A DNA stretch of 64,000 nucleotides from Streptosporangium minutum (GCF_002149035.1 NZ_NGFP01000007.1:1-64000); one strand, 5' to 3'. Shown: positions 37,066 to 45,660, numbered from the stretch's first letter. A program made the numbers and translations. Notes: generated from the sequence alone by a model not told the origin.

Positions 37066-38622
37066 TTGAACACCCGAGTCAAGCGCCTGGTCCTCCCCCT
37101 CGGTGGTGCGCTCGTAGCCACCACCATGATCGGCGCCCCCCTCGCAAGCGCTGCCCAGGCCGCGCCCGCGCCCGACGTCAAGTCGTCGTCGCTCACCTCG
37201 TCCGGCAACGCGAAGGCCATCGCGGGCTACTGGACCTCCTCCAAGCTCAAGTCGGCGAAGAGCTACCTCTCCGACTCCACCGTCTCCGCCAAGCTGACGA
37301 AGACCGGCGCCGCCAAGGCCGCCGCCGACGGCAAGCCCGGCACCATCGCCCCCACCGGTGAGGGCGGCAAGTCCGCGGGCAAGTCGAAGAACCTGAACCT
37401 GCCGATCACCGTGGGCAAGGTCTTCTTCGTCGACGGCAAGGGCCAGGAGCGCTGGTGCTCCGGCACCTCGGTGCAGTCGAAGTACCGCAACCTGGTCGCC
37501 ACGGCGGGCCACTGCGTGTACGACACCGACACGAACAAGCCGTTCGACAACTTCGTGTTCATCCCCGGCTACTACCAGGGGAAGGCTCCCTGGGGCATCT
37601 ACGTCGGCGCCAAGGTCAACACCCACGACGACTTCACCGTCTTCGAGGACTACGACTACGACTACGCCTTCGTCAACGTCTACGACGGTGTCAAGCAGCA
37701 GGCGGAGAAGGAGGTCGACTACAAGACCTACAAGGCGCACGTCGACAAGGGTGGCGCAGGCCGCGAGGACGCCAGGTCCGTCGACCACAAGACCTACGAC
37801 GAGTGGACCAAGAAGGGCGGCCTCGGCAAGGCCGAGGGCATCGACAAGGAGGACGAGGTCGGCCCGCAGTACAAGGGCGCGTTCGCCGTCGCGGTCGAGA
37901 CCGGCAAGGCCGCGTGGGAAAAGACCTCCGGCAACGTCTACGGCCTGCACGACGACAAGGTCACCAGTGGTAGCAGGGTCTTGGACCAGGCGGACTGGCC
38001 CAAGAGCGGCTCCAAGCTGGAGCCCCGTGTGGAACACGTCACCAAGACCGAGTACGACGCCTACAAGGGCCCCGGTCACAAGCAGATCGACTCGCGCGGC
38101 AACTTCACCATCACGCGCTACTTCGTGGTGAAGTACATCGCGAAGACCTCCTCCGCCAAGTACACGATCTTCCGTTACTACATCACGTTCGTGACCTCCG
38201 CCGGTCGTCTCGGGGACAACGTCGGCGGCCAGGGCTTCACCTGGAACCAGAAGCTGGGCAAGAAGGTCTTCACCTTCGGCTACCCAACCGCCGCCCACCC
38301 CGACGGCAACAAGCCGTACTCCGGGCACACCATGAAGTGGTGCTACGGCACCACCGGCGCCGCCCCCGTGGTCCCGGCCTACAAGGCCGAGGAGCACCAG
38401 GCGATCAAGTGCGCCTTCACCCCGGGCGCCAGCGGCGGCCCGTTCCTGCTGCAGTACAAGAGCAGCAAGCGGACCGGCTACCTCAACGGTGTCGTGAGCC
38501 TGACGGTCGACAGCGACAAGAACAACCGCTACGACCGGGTCACCACCCCGTACTTCAACGGTGAGACCTACGGCATCTACAAGCACGCCGCCAACCTCTG
38601 GACCGGGAAGCTCCCCGGCTAA
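37066..38622 (+). CDS. Secreted trypsin-like serine peptidase, copy 2 (triad intact, large insertion)
   Basis: A 518-residue protein. TTG 37066 follows AAGGAG; the signal peptide ends near AQA-AP (about 32). The catalytic domain has His149 in ATAGHC, Asp199 in YDYDYAFVNV and Ser456 in GASGGPF. Cysteines in KWCYGTT and IKCAF are kept. Between the Asp strand and GRLGDNVGGQGF an extra 150-160 residues (nt 37690-38197) are inserted, rich in Lys, Tyr and Asp, with a loose repeat V-x-K-x-x-Y-(D/K). The same loop carries an insertion in copy 5 but not in copies 1, 3 and 4. The 316-bp gap upstream holds both divergent promoters and no gene. A hairpin at 38643-38672 probably ends the message. Confidence 0.85.
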   Translation: MNTRVKRLVLPLGGALVATTMIGAPLASAAQAAPAPDVKSSSLTSSGNAKAIAGYWTSSKLKSAKSYLSDSTVSAKLTKTGAAKAAADGKPGTIAPTGEGGKSAGKSKNLNLPITVGKVFFVDGKGQERWCSGTSVQSKYRNLVATAGHCVYDTDTNKPFDNFVFIPGYYQGKAPWGIYVGAKVNTHDDFTVFEDYDYDYAFVNVYDGVKQQAEKEVDYKTYKAHVDKGGAGREDARSVDHKTYDEWTKKGGLGKAEGIDKEDEVGPQYKGAFAVAVETGKAAWEKTSGNVYGLHDDKVTSGSRVLDQADWPKSGSKLEPRVEHVTKTEYDAYKGPGHKQIDSRGNFTITRYFVVKYIAKTSSAKYTIFRYYITFVTSAGRLGDNVGGQGFTWNQKLGKKVFTFGYPTAAHPDGNKPYSGHTMKWCYGTTGAAPVVPAYKAEEHQAIKCAFTPGASGGPFLLQYKSSKRTGYLNGVVSLTVDSDKNNRYDRVTTPYFNGETYGIYKHAANLWTGKLPG

Positions 38623-38730
38623 GGCGCGGACGTCGTGAGCGTGGAAGGGCCGCTGTCACAGCGCTCTTCCGCGCTTTGACGGGGTACTTATGCTCCGCAG
38701 GACAAACTTCACCAGGTAACGGTGTTAAAG

Positions 38731-38770
38731 CAGATCAAGCTCCCCGACTGCCTAAAACCAAGTTGATCTG
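38731..38770. promoter_or_regulatory. CAGATCAA/TTGATCTG inverted repeat
   Basis: A perfect 8-bp inverted repeat 24 bp apart, about 70-100 nt upstream of peptidase copy 3. Candidate operator or looped site. Confidence 0.4.
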
Positions 38771-38836
38771 GAAAAATCACTCCTTGCAGTCCTCATTCAG
38801 CCGCTGATCCCCTGACCCCCGAAGGAAACGGCCTTC

Positions 38837-40027
38837 ATGTCCCCCCGCGCACGGCGGTTCGCGACCACACTCGGCGCCCTCGTCGCCAGTGGTGTGCTCG
38901 CCATGTCCGCGTTCGCCGGGGGCGCCAGCGCCGACGGCACCTACAACACGACGGTCCCGGGCAGCATCACCTCCATCACGCTCACCAAGACGAGCGCGGA
39001 CATGAAGCGGATCGCGGAGTACTGGAGTCCGGCCAGGATCAAGCAGGCGCAGGACGGCACGCCGGCGACGCCCGAGATCAAGCCCAGCAGCGGCACCACC
39101 ACCGCGACGCCCGTTCCTTCCGGCGGGACCGGCACCGCGGCCGCCGCCACGGCGACCACCGCCGCGGCGGGCGGTGAGACCATGGCGGCGACCGCGACGG
39201 CCTACTACAGCAGCAGTAGCGGCTCCACCTCACCGGTCGTCAGGCCCACCCTCCCGAAGAAGCCCTCCCCGGTCGCCGTCAAGCCCCCCGTGACCGTGGG
39301 CAAGGTGTTCTTCCGGCTCGGTGACAGGGACTTCTGGTGCTCCGCCTCATCGGTGGCCTCCAGGAGCCGCAGCCTGGTCGCCACGGCCGGGCACTGCGCC
39401 TACGACGCCAAGCAGGGCAGGCACGCCGACTACTGGATCTTCATCCCGGGCTACGACAAGGGCGAGACCCCCTACGGGGTCTACGTCGGCCACTCTCTCA
39501 ACCTGCACGAGAGTTTCGTCGGCCTCGGTGACTACGACTACGACTACGCCTTCGTCAACGTGCACGACGGGTTCGTCTGGAAGCCGGGCAAGAGCCCGAA
39601 CACCTACGAGATGGAACCCGTGGGAAAGCTGGAGGACAACGTCGGCGGGCAGGGCCTGGTGGTCAAGCGCGGCGTCGGCCAGGCCGCCCTCGCCTTCGGC
39701 TACCCCGCCGCCCCCCAGATCGACGGCAGCAGGCCGTACGACGGCCAGAAGCTGAGGTGGTGCAGCGGCCGCACCACCAGGAGGCCCGCGCCCACCTACC
39801 TGATGGAGCTGGGCATCGCGCTCAAGTGCGGATTCACCGGCGGGGCGAGCGGCGGCCCCTGGCTGGTCGACTACAACAGCGCCACCGGTCTCGGCTACCT
39901 CAACGGCGTCAACAGCTTCGCCTGGGACGTCGACACCGACCGCAAGTACGACCTGATCTCCTCGCCGTACTTCATCACCTCGACCTACAACGTCTACCGG
40001 TGGGCGGACAGCCAGCACGCGAGCTGA
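38837..40027 (+). CDS. Secreted trypsin-like serine peptidase, copy 3 (triad intact)
   Basis: A 396-residue protein and the only copy starting with ATG. The signal peptide ends near GGASA (about 33). A long Thr/Ala/Ser/Pro-rich linker (75-145) separates the AEYW block from the catalytic domain. His186 (ATAGHC), Asp236 (YDYDYAFVNV) and Ser338 (GGASGGPW) are intact. The cysteines in LRWCSG and LKCGF are kept. It is the most diverged copy (it lacks the QSKYRN block before the His motif) and has no insertion. Secreted, with unknown substrate. Confidence 0.85.
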   Translation: MSPRARRFATTLGALVASGVLAMSAFAGGASADGTYNTTVPGSITSITLTKTSADMKRIAEYWSPARIKQAQDGTPATPEIKPSSGTTTATPVPSGGTGTAAAATATTAAAGGETMAATATAYYSSSSGSTSPVVRPTLPKKPSPVAVKPPVTVGKVFFRLGDRDFWCSASSVASRSRSLVATAGHCAYDAKQGRHADYWIFIPGYDKGETPYGVYVGHSLNLHESFVGLGDYDYDYAFVNVHDGFVWKPGKSPNTYEMEPVGKLEDNVGGQGLVVKRGVGQAALAFGYPAAPQIDGSRPYDGQKLRWCSGRTTRRPAPTYLMELGIALKCGFTGGASGGPWLVDYNSATGLGYLNGVNSFAWDVDTDRKYDLISSPYFITSTYNVYRWADSQHAS

Positions 40028-40076
40028 CCTTAGCGGCACCTTATAGGCACCTTAAATGCACCTTAAGGGAGCCTTA
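40028..40076. repeat. Five CCTTA direct repeats with exact 11-bp period
   Basis: CCTTA occurs at 40028, 40039, 40050, 40061 and 40072, mostly as GCACCTTA. The 11-bp phase places all copies on one face of the helix, as in binding sites of OmpR/PhoP-type and SARP activators. The array starts just after the stop of copy 3 and ends about 100 nt before the TTG of copy 4, so it probably controls copy 4. Confidence 0.75.
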
Positions 40077-40174
40077 GATCAGCATTTACCCGGTAGGCCG
40101 CTACATAGGTTATTTGTTTGTCGTCCCGCAGTTTCCAGGGTTTCTGGAGACGTTGCAGCGCAAGGAGCAAGTCT

Positions 40175-41239
40175 TTGAAGCACTCTCTTCTCTCCCTCGG
40201 TGGCGCCGCACTCGCCACCAGCCTGCTGGCCGCCGGCCTGAGCGGCACCGCCCAGGCCAGACCGGACTGGGCAACCGACAAGCTGGCCGGCAGCAACGCG
40301 TCGGCGCTGTCCGTGGCCAGGTTCTGGGCCGCCTCCAACTACGTGGCCCTGAAGAAGGCCACCGCCTACGCGCCCGAAGCGGCGACCCCCCGGCTGAGCT
40401 CCGGCGGCGGCTACTCCCCCGACGGGCGCCCCGGCACCATCGCCCCCACCGGCTCGGAGAGGCCCACCCCGTCCCTCGCCAAGAACGTCAACCTGCCCAA
40501 GACCATCGGCAAGGTGTTCTTCGTCGCCAACGGCCGGTTCAAGTGGTGCTCGGCCACTTCGATCCAGTCGAAGTACCGCAACCTGGTCGCCACGGCCGCC
40601 CACTGCGTCTACGACCCCGCCAGCAACGGCCAGACCCTCGACAAGTGGGTCTTCGTCCCGGGTTACTACCAGGGCAAGACGCCGTGGGGCATCTACGTCG
40701 GCAAGCAGGCGTGGACGCACTACGACTTCGACGTCTACGAGGACTACGACAAGGACTACGCCTTCGTCACGGTCTACAACGGCATCGGTTTCGACCGCGG
40801 CCTCAAGGACGTCGGCCGTCTCGGCGACAACGTCGGCGGCCAGGGCTTCACCTGGAACCAGAAGACCGGCAAGCCGGTCTACGCCTTCGGCTACCCGCAG
40901 GCTCCGCACCCCGACGGCAACAAGCCCTACAGCGGTGTGACGCCCAAGTACCTGTACGGCAAGCCGTCCGGCAAGGTCTACGTCTCCGCGGCCGAGAAGG
41001 TCGAGGAGCACGTCGGGCTCAAGGGCGCGTTCACCCCGGGCGCCGACGGCGGCCCGTGGCTGACGCAGTACAGCAGCGGCAGGCGCCTGGGCTACGTCAA
41101 CGGCGTGACCAGCCTCTTCGGCGACCAGGACCAGAACAACCGCTACGACCTGGTCACCTCGCCGTACTTCGACGGTGAGACCGCGGACATCTACAAGAAG
41201 GCCGCCAACGTGTGGTCCGGCTCGATCGTCCGCAAGTAG
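40175..41239 (+). CDS. Secreted trypsin-like pseudo-peptidase, copy 4 (catalytic Ser replaced by Asp)
   Basis: A 354-residue protein. TTG 40175 follows AAGGAG; the signal peptide ends near AQA-RP (about 26). His143 (ATAAHC) and Asp194 (DKDYAFVTV) are in place, but the serine motif reads PGADGGPW with Asp291 at the catalytic position; the codon is GAC versus AGC in copies 1-3. Both cysteines near the active site are also gone (PKYLYGK, GLKGAF), while the Cys pair around the His loop remains. The fold looks intact and the frame is clean, so the protein is probably made but cannot act as a normal serine protease. It is closest to copy 5. A binding, decoy or regulatory role is possible. Confidence 0.85.
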   Translation: MKHSLLSLGGAALATSLLAAGLSGTAQARPDWATDKLAGSNASALSVARFWAASNYVALKKATAYAPEAATPRLSSGGGYSPDGRPGTIAPTGSERPTPSLAKNVNLPKTIGKVFFVANGRFKWCSATSIQSKYRNLVATAAHCVYDPASNGQTLDKWVFVPGYYQGKTPWGIYVGKQAWTHYDFDVYEDYDKDYAFVTVYNGIGFDRGLKDVGRLGDNVGGQGFTWNQKTGKPVYAFGYPQAPHPDGNKPYSGVTPKYLYGKPSGKVYVSAAEKVEEHVGLKGAFTPGADGGPWLTQYSSGRRLGYVNGVTSLFGDQDQNNRYDLVTSPYFDGETADIYKKAANVWSGSIVRK

Positions 41240-41283
41240 GCCCTCCGGACCCTCACAAGGGGTCAGGACGCTCAGCTCCACCC

Positions 41284-41313
41284 GCGGGACCCGGCGCATG
41301 CGCCGGGTCCCGC
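41284..41313 (+). terminator. Terminator after copy 4 (30-bp perfect palindrome)
   Basis: GCGGGACCCGGCGC pairs with GCGCCGGGTCCCGC around AT, 45 nt past the stop of copy 4. Confidence 0.85.
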
Positions 41314-41424
41314 ACCCGTTCCCCGGCCCGTACGGCTTCTCCGTGCCCGTACGGCTCCTCCCGGACCACCACGGCCTCGCAGTCCTACGGCCTCGCCCAG
41401 CGGACTCCCGGGGCTCTCTCCGCC

Positions 41425-41990
41425 CCTGAATCCGGGATCCTGACGCCTCGGCGCCCCCGGTTCCAGGCTCAGAGGCTCCCCCGCGCCCCTGAATCCGGGA
41501 TCCTGACGTCTCGGCGCCCCCCGATTCCAGGCTCAGAGGCTCCCCCGAGCCCTTGATCCCACGGTTCCCCGGCACTCGCCGACCCTGAATCCGGTTCCCT
41601 GAGGGCTTGCCGGCCCCCGAATTCAAGGCTCCAGGGCCCTCGCACGTCTCCGAATCCCGGTTCCGGGCCCTTGCGCGTCCAAATTTCCGGTTCCCCGAGG
41701 GCTCAACGGCCCCCGGATCCGGGTTTCCGGGCTCTCGCCGTCCCGATTCCGGCCTCCGAGGGCGTGCTACCCCTCCGATTTCAGGCTTCCCAGACCCTTG
41801 CGCGTCCTGAATCCGGCTCCCTGAGGGCTTGCCGACCTCCGATTCAAGGCTCCGGGGCCCTCACACATCCCCGAATCCGGGTTCCCAGGCTCCTCGCGCG
41901 CCCCGATTCCGGCCCCCTGAGGGCTTGCCGGCCCCCGATCCGGGGATTTTCAGGGGCTCTCGGGCCTGATTTTCAGCCTTCCGGGGGCCC
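41425..41990. repeat. Degenerate tandem array of about eighteen 31-bp units
   Basis: Units of 30-34 bp share a core like CCCGATTCCGGCTCC then GAGGGCTTGCCGGC. The first units are nearly identical in pairs (41425 and 41487) and later ones drift. There are no unique spacers and no long open frame with protein-like content, so it is a minisatellite-type array rather than CRISPR or a gene. It fills half of the 1.1-kb gap before copy 5. Bases 41314-41424 hold only short CCCGTACGGCT repeats. Confidence 0.75.
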
Positions 41991-42051
41991 CGGCAGCCCT
42001 GGACCGTTCGCGTTAGACGTGACTATCGCCAAATCGGTGCCATCGAACTCA

Positions 42052-42067
42052 TGTGATCTGCGTCACA
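42052..42067. promoter_or_regulatory. Perfect CRP consensus site upstream of copy 5
   Basis: TGTGATCTGCGTCACA is an exact TGTGA-N6-TCACA match, about 280 nt before the TTG of copy 5, in an AT-richer 300-bp segment (42010-42340) that should hold its promoter. It suggests cAMP/CRP-type control. Confidence 0.6.
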
Positions 42068-42344
42068 TCATCATCGTTACTGAACGTATCGGGGCACTCA
42101 CGCCACATCGGTCACATTCGCAACAGGATCATGCCTATCTGCGGAAACGCAGCACATCGCCCTCAGTCGCAACAACCACCCTGCGGCCGTTCAAACATCA
42201 CAGAATGATCTCGGCCCGGCGCATGGGGTTCTTACCCCTCAAAGCGGCTTCCGATCCTCAAGATCAGCCGTGTATGTTCTGGCTATCCCTTTACTGACGC
42301 ATGGGACGCAAGAAGCGTTCCACATCAGACCAAGGAGTTACCCC

Positions 42345-43874
42345 TTGAAGCGCATCCTCCTCCCCGCCGGCGGCGCCATCCTCGCCACCGGCATGCTGGC
42401 CGCCGGTCTGGCCGGTACCGCCAACGCCAACCCGGACTGGGCCTCTGACACGATGGCCAAGGACGCTCCGGCCGCCACCGCGGTCGCGGAGTTCTGGCTG
42501 GACTACAACCAGAAGACCAACAACCTCGCCAAGGCCACCCCCTACACCTGGGAGACCAAGGCGACGCCGAAGCTGAACGCGGGCGGCGGCTACACCCCCG
42601 ACGGCAAGCCGGGCACCATCGCCCCCATCGGCGAAGAGAAGAAGACCGCGGCGAAGATCAAGAACATCAACCTGCCGCGCACCATCGGCAAGGTGTTCTT
42701 CCAGGACTCCGAGGGCGCGCTGAAGTGGTGCTCCGCCACCTCGATCCAGTCGAAGTACCGTAACCTGGTCGCGACCGCGGGTCACTGCGTCTACGACGAC
42801 AAGAAGAACGCCAGCGTCATGGACAAGTGGGTCTTCGTCCCCGCTTACTACCAGGGCAAGACCCCTTACGGCATCTTCGTCGGCAAGCAGGCCTACACCC
42901 ACTACGACTACAGCGTCTTCAACGACCGCGACCGCGACTACGCGTTCGTGACCGTTTACAACGGTGTGCAGATCGGTGGGGGCACCGCCAAGGAAGTCTC
43001 GAAGGCTGACTACGACAAGTTCACCGGTCGTAAGGAAGTCAAGAAGGTCGAGATCACCAAGGCTGAGTTCGAGAAGTGCAACCTCAACCTCGGCGACTGC
43101 TTCTCCGAGGGTGCGGACAACGCTCCTCAGGTCTCCGGCCCGGACTACCCCGGCGCCGTGCTTGAGCGGGTCGAGGTCACCGAGGGCTTCTACAAGAACG
43201 CCAAGACCGGCCCCGGCAACGGCAACAAGCTGGGCGAGCCCGTGGTCGAGCAGCTGACCTACGAAGAGGCCATCAAGTACTACAACGGCCACAAGACCAA
43301 CCCGGCCAAGTTCCCCGGCACGGTCAACGTTGACGACAAGACCAACGCCTTCGTTACCCACTACTACGTGCAGAAGTGGGTCAAGCCGGGCACGGCCAAG
43401 AAGTACTTCAAGAACGTCTACTTCGTCGTCGACGGCTTCATCAAGGACACTGGCGCCCTGGGCGACAACGTCGGTGGCCAGGGCTTCACCTGGAACCAGA
43501 AGACCGGCCAGACGGTGTTCGCGTTCGGCTACCCGGCCGACGCTCACCCCGACGGCAACAAGGCCTACACCGGCGTTACGCCGAAGTGGACCTACGGCAA
43601 GACCTCGGGCAAGGTGTACGTCTCCGCCGCCGAGAAGGTTGAGGAGCACGTTGGCCTCAAGTCCTCCTTCACCCCCGGCGCCGACGGTGGCCCGTGGCTC
43701 GTCAAGTACAGCAACGCCAAGCGTCTCGGCTACGTCAACGGCGTGACCAGCCTCTTCGGCGACCAGGACAAGAACAACCGCTACGACCTCATCACCTCGC
43801 CGTACTTCGACGGTGAGACCGCCATGATCTACAACAAGGCGGCCGCTGTGTGGTCCGGCTCGATCGTCAAGTAG
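42345..43874 (+). CDS. Secreted trypsin-like pseudo-peptidase, copy 5 (Ser to Asp, large insertion)
   Basis: A 509-residue protein. TTG 42345 follows AAGGAG; the signal peptide ends near ANA-NP. His147 (ATAGHC) and Asp198 (RDRDYAFVTV) are kept. The serine motif is PGADGGPW with Asp447 (GAC). The active-site cysteine pair is missing (PKWTYGK, GLKSSF). About 160 residues are inserted after VYNGV (nt 42965-43455), containing a new Cys pair (KCNLNLGDC) and the repeated pattern (V/I)-x-K-(A/T)-(D/E)-(Y/F)-(D/E). Its ends are closest to copy 4, its insertion site is shared with copy 2. A CRP-like site and a large repeat array lie upstream. Confidence 0.85.
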   Translation: MKRILLPAGGAILATGMLAAGLAGTANANPDWASDTMAKDAPAATAVAEFWLDYNQKTNNLAKATPYTWETKATPKLNAGGGYTPDGKPGTIAPIGEEKKTAAKIKNINLPRTIGKVFFQDSEGALKWCSATSIQSKYRNLVATAGHCVYDDKKNASVMDKWVFVPAYYQGKTPYGIFVGKQAYTHYDYSVFNDRDRDYAFVTVYNGVQIGGGTAKEVSKADYDKFTGRKEVKKVEITKAEFEKCNLNLGDCFSEGADNAPQVSGPDYPGAVLERVEVTEGFYKNAKTGPGNGNKLGEPVVEQLTYEEAIKYYNGHKTNPAKFPGTVNVDDKTNAFVTHYYVQKWVKPGTAKKYFKNVYFVVDGFIKDTGALGDNVGGQGFTWNQKTGQTVFAFGYPADAHPDGNKAYTGVTPKWTYGKTSGKVYVSAAEKVEEHVGLKSSFTPGADGGPWLVKYSNAKRLGYVNGVTSLFGDQDKNNRYDLITSPYFDGETAMIYNKAAAVWSGSIVK

Positions 43875-43929
43875 TCCTGACGATCACCTGAGTCCGGGGG
43901 TCCAAACCTCGTACTCACCCTGCTTCACC

Positions 43930-43959
43930 CGAGGGGCCCGGCATCTGCCGGGCCCCTCG
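43930..43959 (+). terminator. Terminator after copy 5
   Basis: CGAGGGGCCCGGC pairs with GCCGGGCCCCTCG around ATCT, then CCTTTGT. It ends the peptidase cluster. Bases 43960-44106 show nothing else. Confidence 0.85.
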
Positions 43960-44106
43960 GCCTTTGTGCGGTGTTCCGCGGGAAACGCGTTCTTCCTGGA
44001 GCGTTCTCCGGCGCAAGCCCCGTCCCGCGCGAAACCCCTCCCATACGGAACCCTTCCCCCACGCGGAACGCGTCCCCTCCGGGCTCCTCAGAGACGCGGC
44101 ATCGCC

Positions 44107-45465
44107 TCAGGCGGGGCTCAGCTCCCTGGTCCGTTCGTTCAGCTCCCTCACCGCGGGCTCGCCGGCGAAGGGGTCCAGCCGCCGCCGCAGGTCGGACGCG
44201 TAGGACTGGGTCCGGGCCGACTGCAGCCCCCCGGCCAGCTCCAGCGCCTGGCCGGCCGCCACGCAGGCCTGCTCCAGCTCGCCGCACCCGAGCAGCCCCG
44301 CCGACAGCAGCGAGAGGTTGAACATGCGGCCGCGGACGTAGCGCCCGTCCATGTCCAGCGACCGCGTCGCGTGCCGTACGGTGCCCGGCCCGTCGCCCAG
44401 GTCGCGGAAGCAGTGGGCGAACTTGGCCGACAGGTACGCCTCGTCGAAGTATGAGATCCAGTCGGGCTCCTCGCCGGCCTCGCGCTGGTCGAAGGCCAGC
44501 TCGGCCGCGTGCAAGGAGTTGCCGCACGCCCCCCGGTCGTCCATCAGGGCGTGGCCGTGGGCCTCCAGCACGTGCGACTCCGCCAGCAGGGCGTAGACCC
44601 CCGCGCGGCGGGCCGACAGCTGGGCGGCCCGCGCCAGGTCGAGAGCGTGGGCCGGCTGTCCTATATACAGGGCCTGATGGCTCATCCCGGCGAGGATCTC
44701 CCCGCCGAGCCCGTGGTCCCCCGCCCCCCGGGCCAGGCGCAGCGCCTGGATCAGGTAGCGCTGAGCCAGGCCGTGCTGCTCCAGGTCGTAGGCCATCCAC
44801 CCGGCCAGCCGGGTCAGCTCGGCCGCGGCGGACGCCAGCGCCCTGCCGGTGCCCTCGCCGTAGGAGCCCTCACTGAGCAGCGGCGCGACCGCCGTATCCA
44901 GATATTTCACGACCGCCGAGCGGACCCTGCCGCCGCCGAACCTGTTGTCCAGCTCGCCGAAGGACCGGGTGACCTCCCGGATCGCGGCTATGTCGGCCAT
45001 GCCCACCCGCCGGGCGCCGCCCGCGACGGGACGGCCCTCCAGGGGAAGGGTCAGCCAGCGTAGGGCGCCGACCGACCCGGCCCCGATCGCGAAGGTCGAG
45101 TCGAGCAGGAACCTGCGTCTCTCAACATCTCCCCGCCACAGTGCCGTCACGGTCGCGATCCCCTCCTGCCACGTGTGTGTGAACTCCTGTCCGAGGTCGA
45201 GAGGTGTCGCGACGACCGGCAGACCGAGGTCTTCCGAGCTGACCGTCCTGCGGAGCCGGAGTGCGAAAATCTCTGCGAGCAGTCCCGGCACCGGATTTCT
45301 CGGCCGCTGACCGCCGATCCAGCGCAGAACGGAACTGTGGTCGTACTTCAGACCCGGCAGGCCCCGGGCCACACCGAGATCGTTGAGCCTGCGGGACAGC
45401 CCCTTGTGCGTGAAACCCGCTTCAGCGATGAGTCGCTGAAGCAGTCGGTTGGGCTCGCGTTCCAT
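44107..45465 (-). CDS. Helix-turn-helix regulator with C-terminal TPR-like domain
   Basis: A 452-residue protein. The N-terminal 90 residues (NRLLQRLIAEAGFTHKGLSR to VLRWIGGQRPR) are an XRE-like helix-turn-helix of a type common in actinomycetes. The rest is a chain of helical pairs (AAELTRLAGWMAYDLEQHGLAQRYLIQALRL-like, cut here by TPR phase), as in Streptomyces large TPR regulators that respond to small ligands or signalling partners. ATG 45465 is chosen because GAGGAG precedes it; an upstream in-frame GTG lies inside that ribosome site. It follows the peptidase cluster convergently and could regulate it, but there is no direct evidence. Confidence 0.75.
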   Translation of the reverse strand: MEREPNRLLQRLIAEAGFTHKGLSRRLNDLGVARGLPGLKYDHSSVLRWIGGQRPRNPVPGLLAEIFALRLRRTVSSEDLGLPVVATPLDLGQEFTHTWQEGIATVTALWRGDVERRRFLLDSTFAIGAGSVGALRWLTLPLEGRPVAGGARRVGMADIAAIREVTRSFGELDNRFGGGRVRSAVVKYLDTAVAPLLSEGSYGEGTGRALASAAAELTRLAGWMAYDLEQHGLAQRYLIQALRLARGAGDHGLGGEILAGMSHQALYIGQPAHALDLARAAQLSARRAGVYALLAESHVLEAHGHALMDDRGACGNSLHAAELAFDQREAGEEPDWISYFDEAYLSAKFAHCFRDLGDGPGTVRHATRSLDMDGRYVRGRMFNLSLLSAGLLGCGELEQACVAAGQALELAGGLQSARTQSYASDLRRRLDPFAGEPAVRELNERTRELSPA

Positions 45466-45620
45466 CGCTCTCCTCACCGTGAGAAGCCGCGGGGGCGCTG
45501 GAAACCAGCTCGCGCCCCCTGCGCCCGTATCCGTCCCTCGTGCACACTCTTGCCCAGATAGGTGACGGAGCGCTTTTTTTATAGCACGATCCGTGACTGT
45601 TTTTTGAGTTTCCCAAAACC

Positions 45621-45660
45621 AGAAGACGCCCCTCGCCCGATCGGGCGAGGGGCGTCTTCT
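45621..45660. terminator. Perfect 40-bp palindrome, probable terminator of the malic enzyme gene
   Basis: AGAAGACGCCCCTCGCCCGA is followed immediately by its exact complement. It lies 70 bp past the malic enzyme stop and upstream of the HTH gene, whose own promoter region (TATAAA at about 45580) follows. Confidence 0.8.

Noticed and set aside
41425-41990. Possible CRISPR array
   Set aside because: Units of about 31 bp are degenerate and contiguous, with no constant repeat plus unique spacers, and no cas genes nearby.
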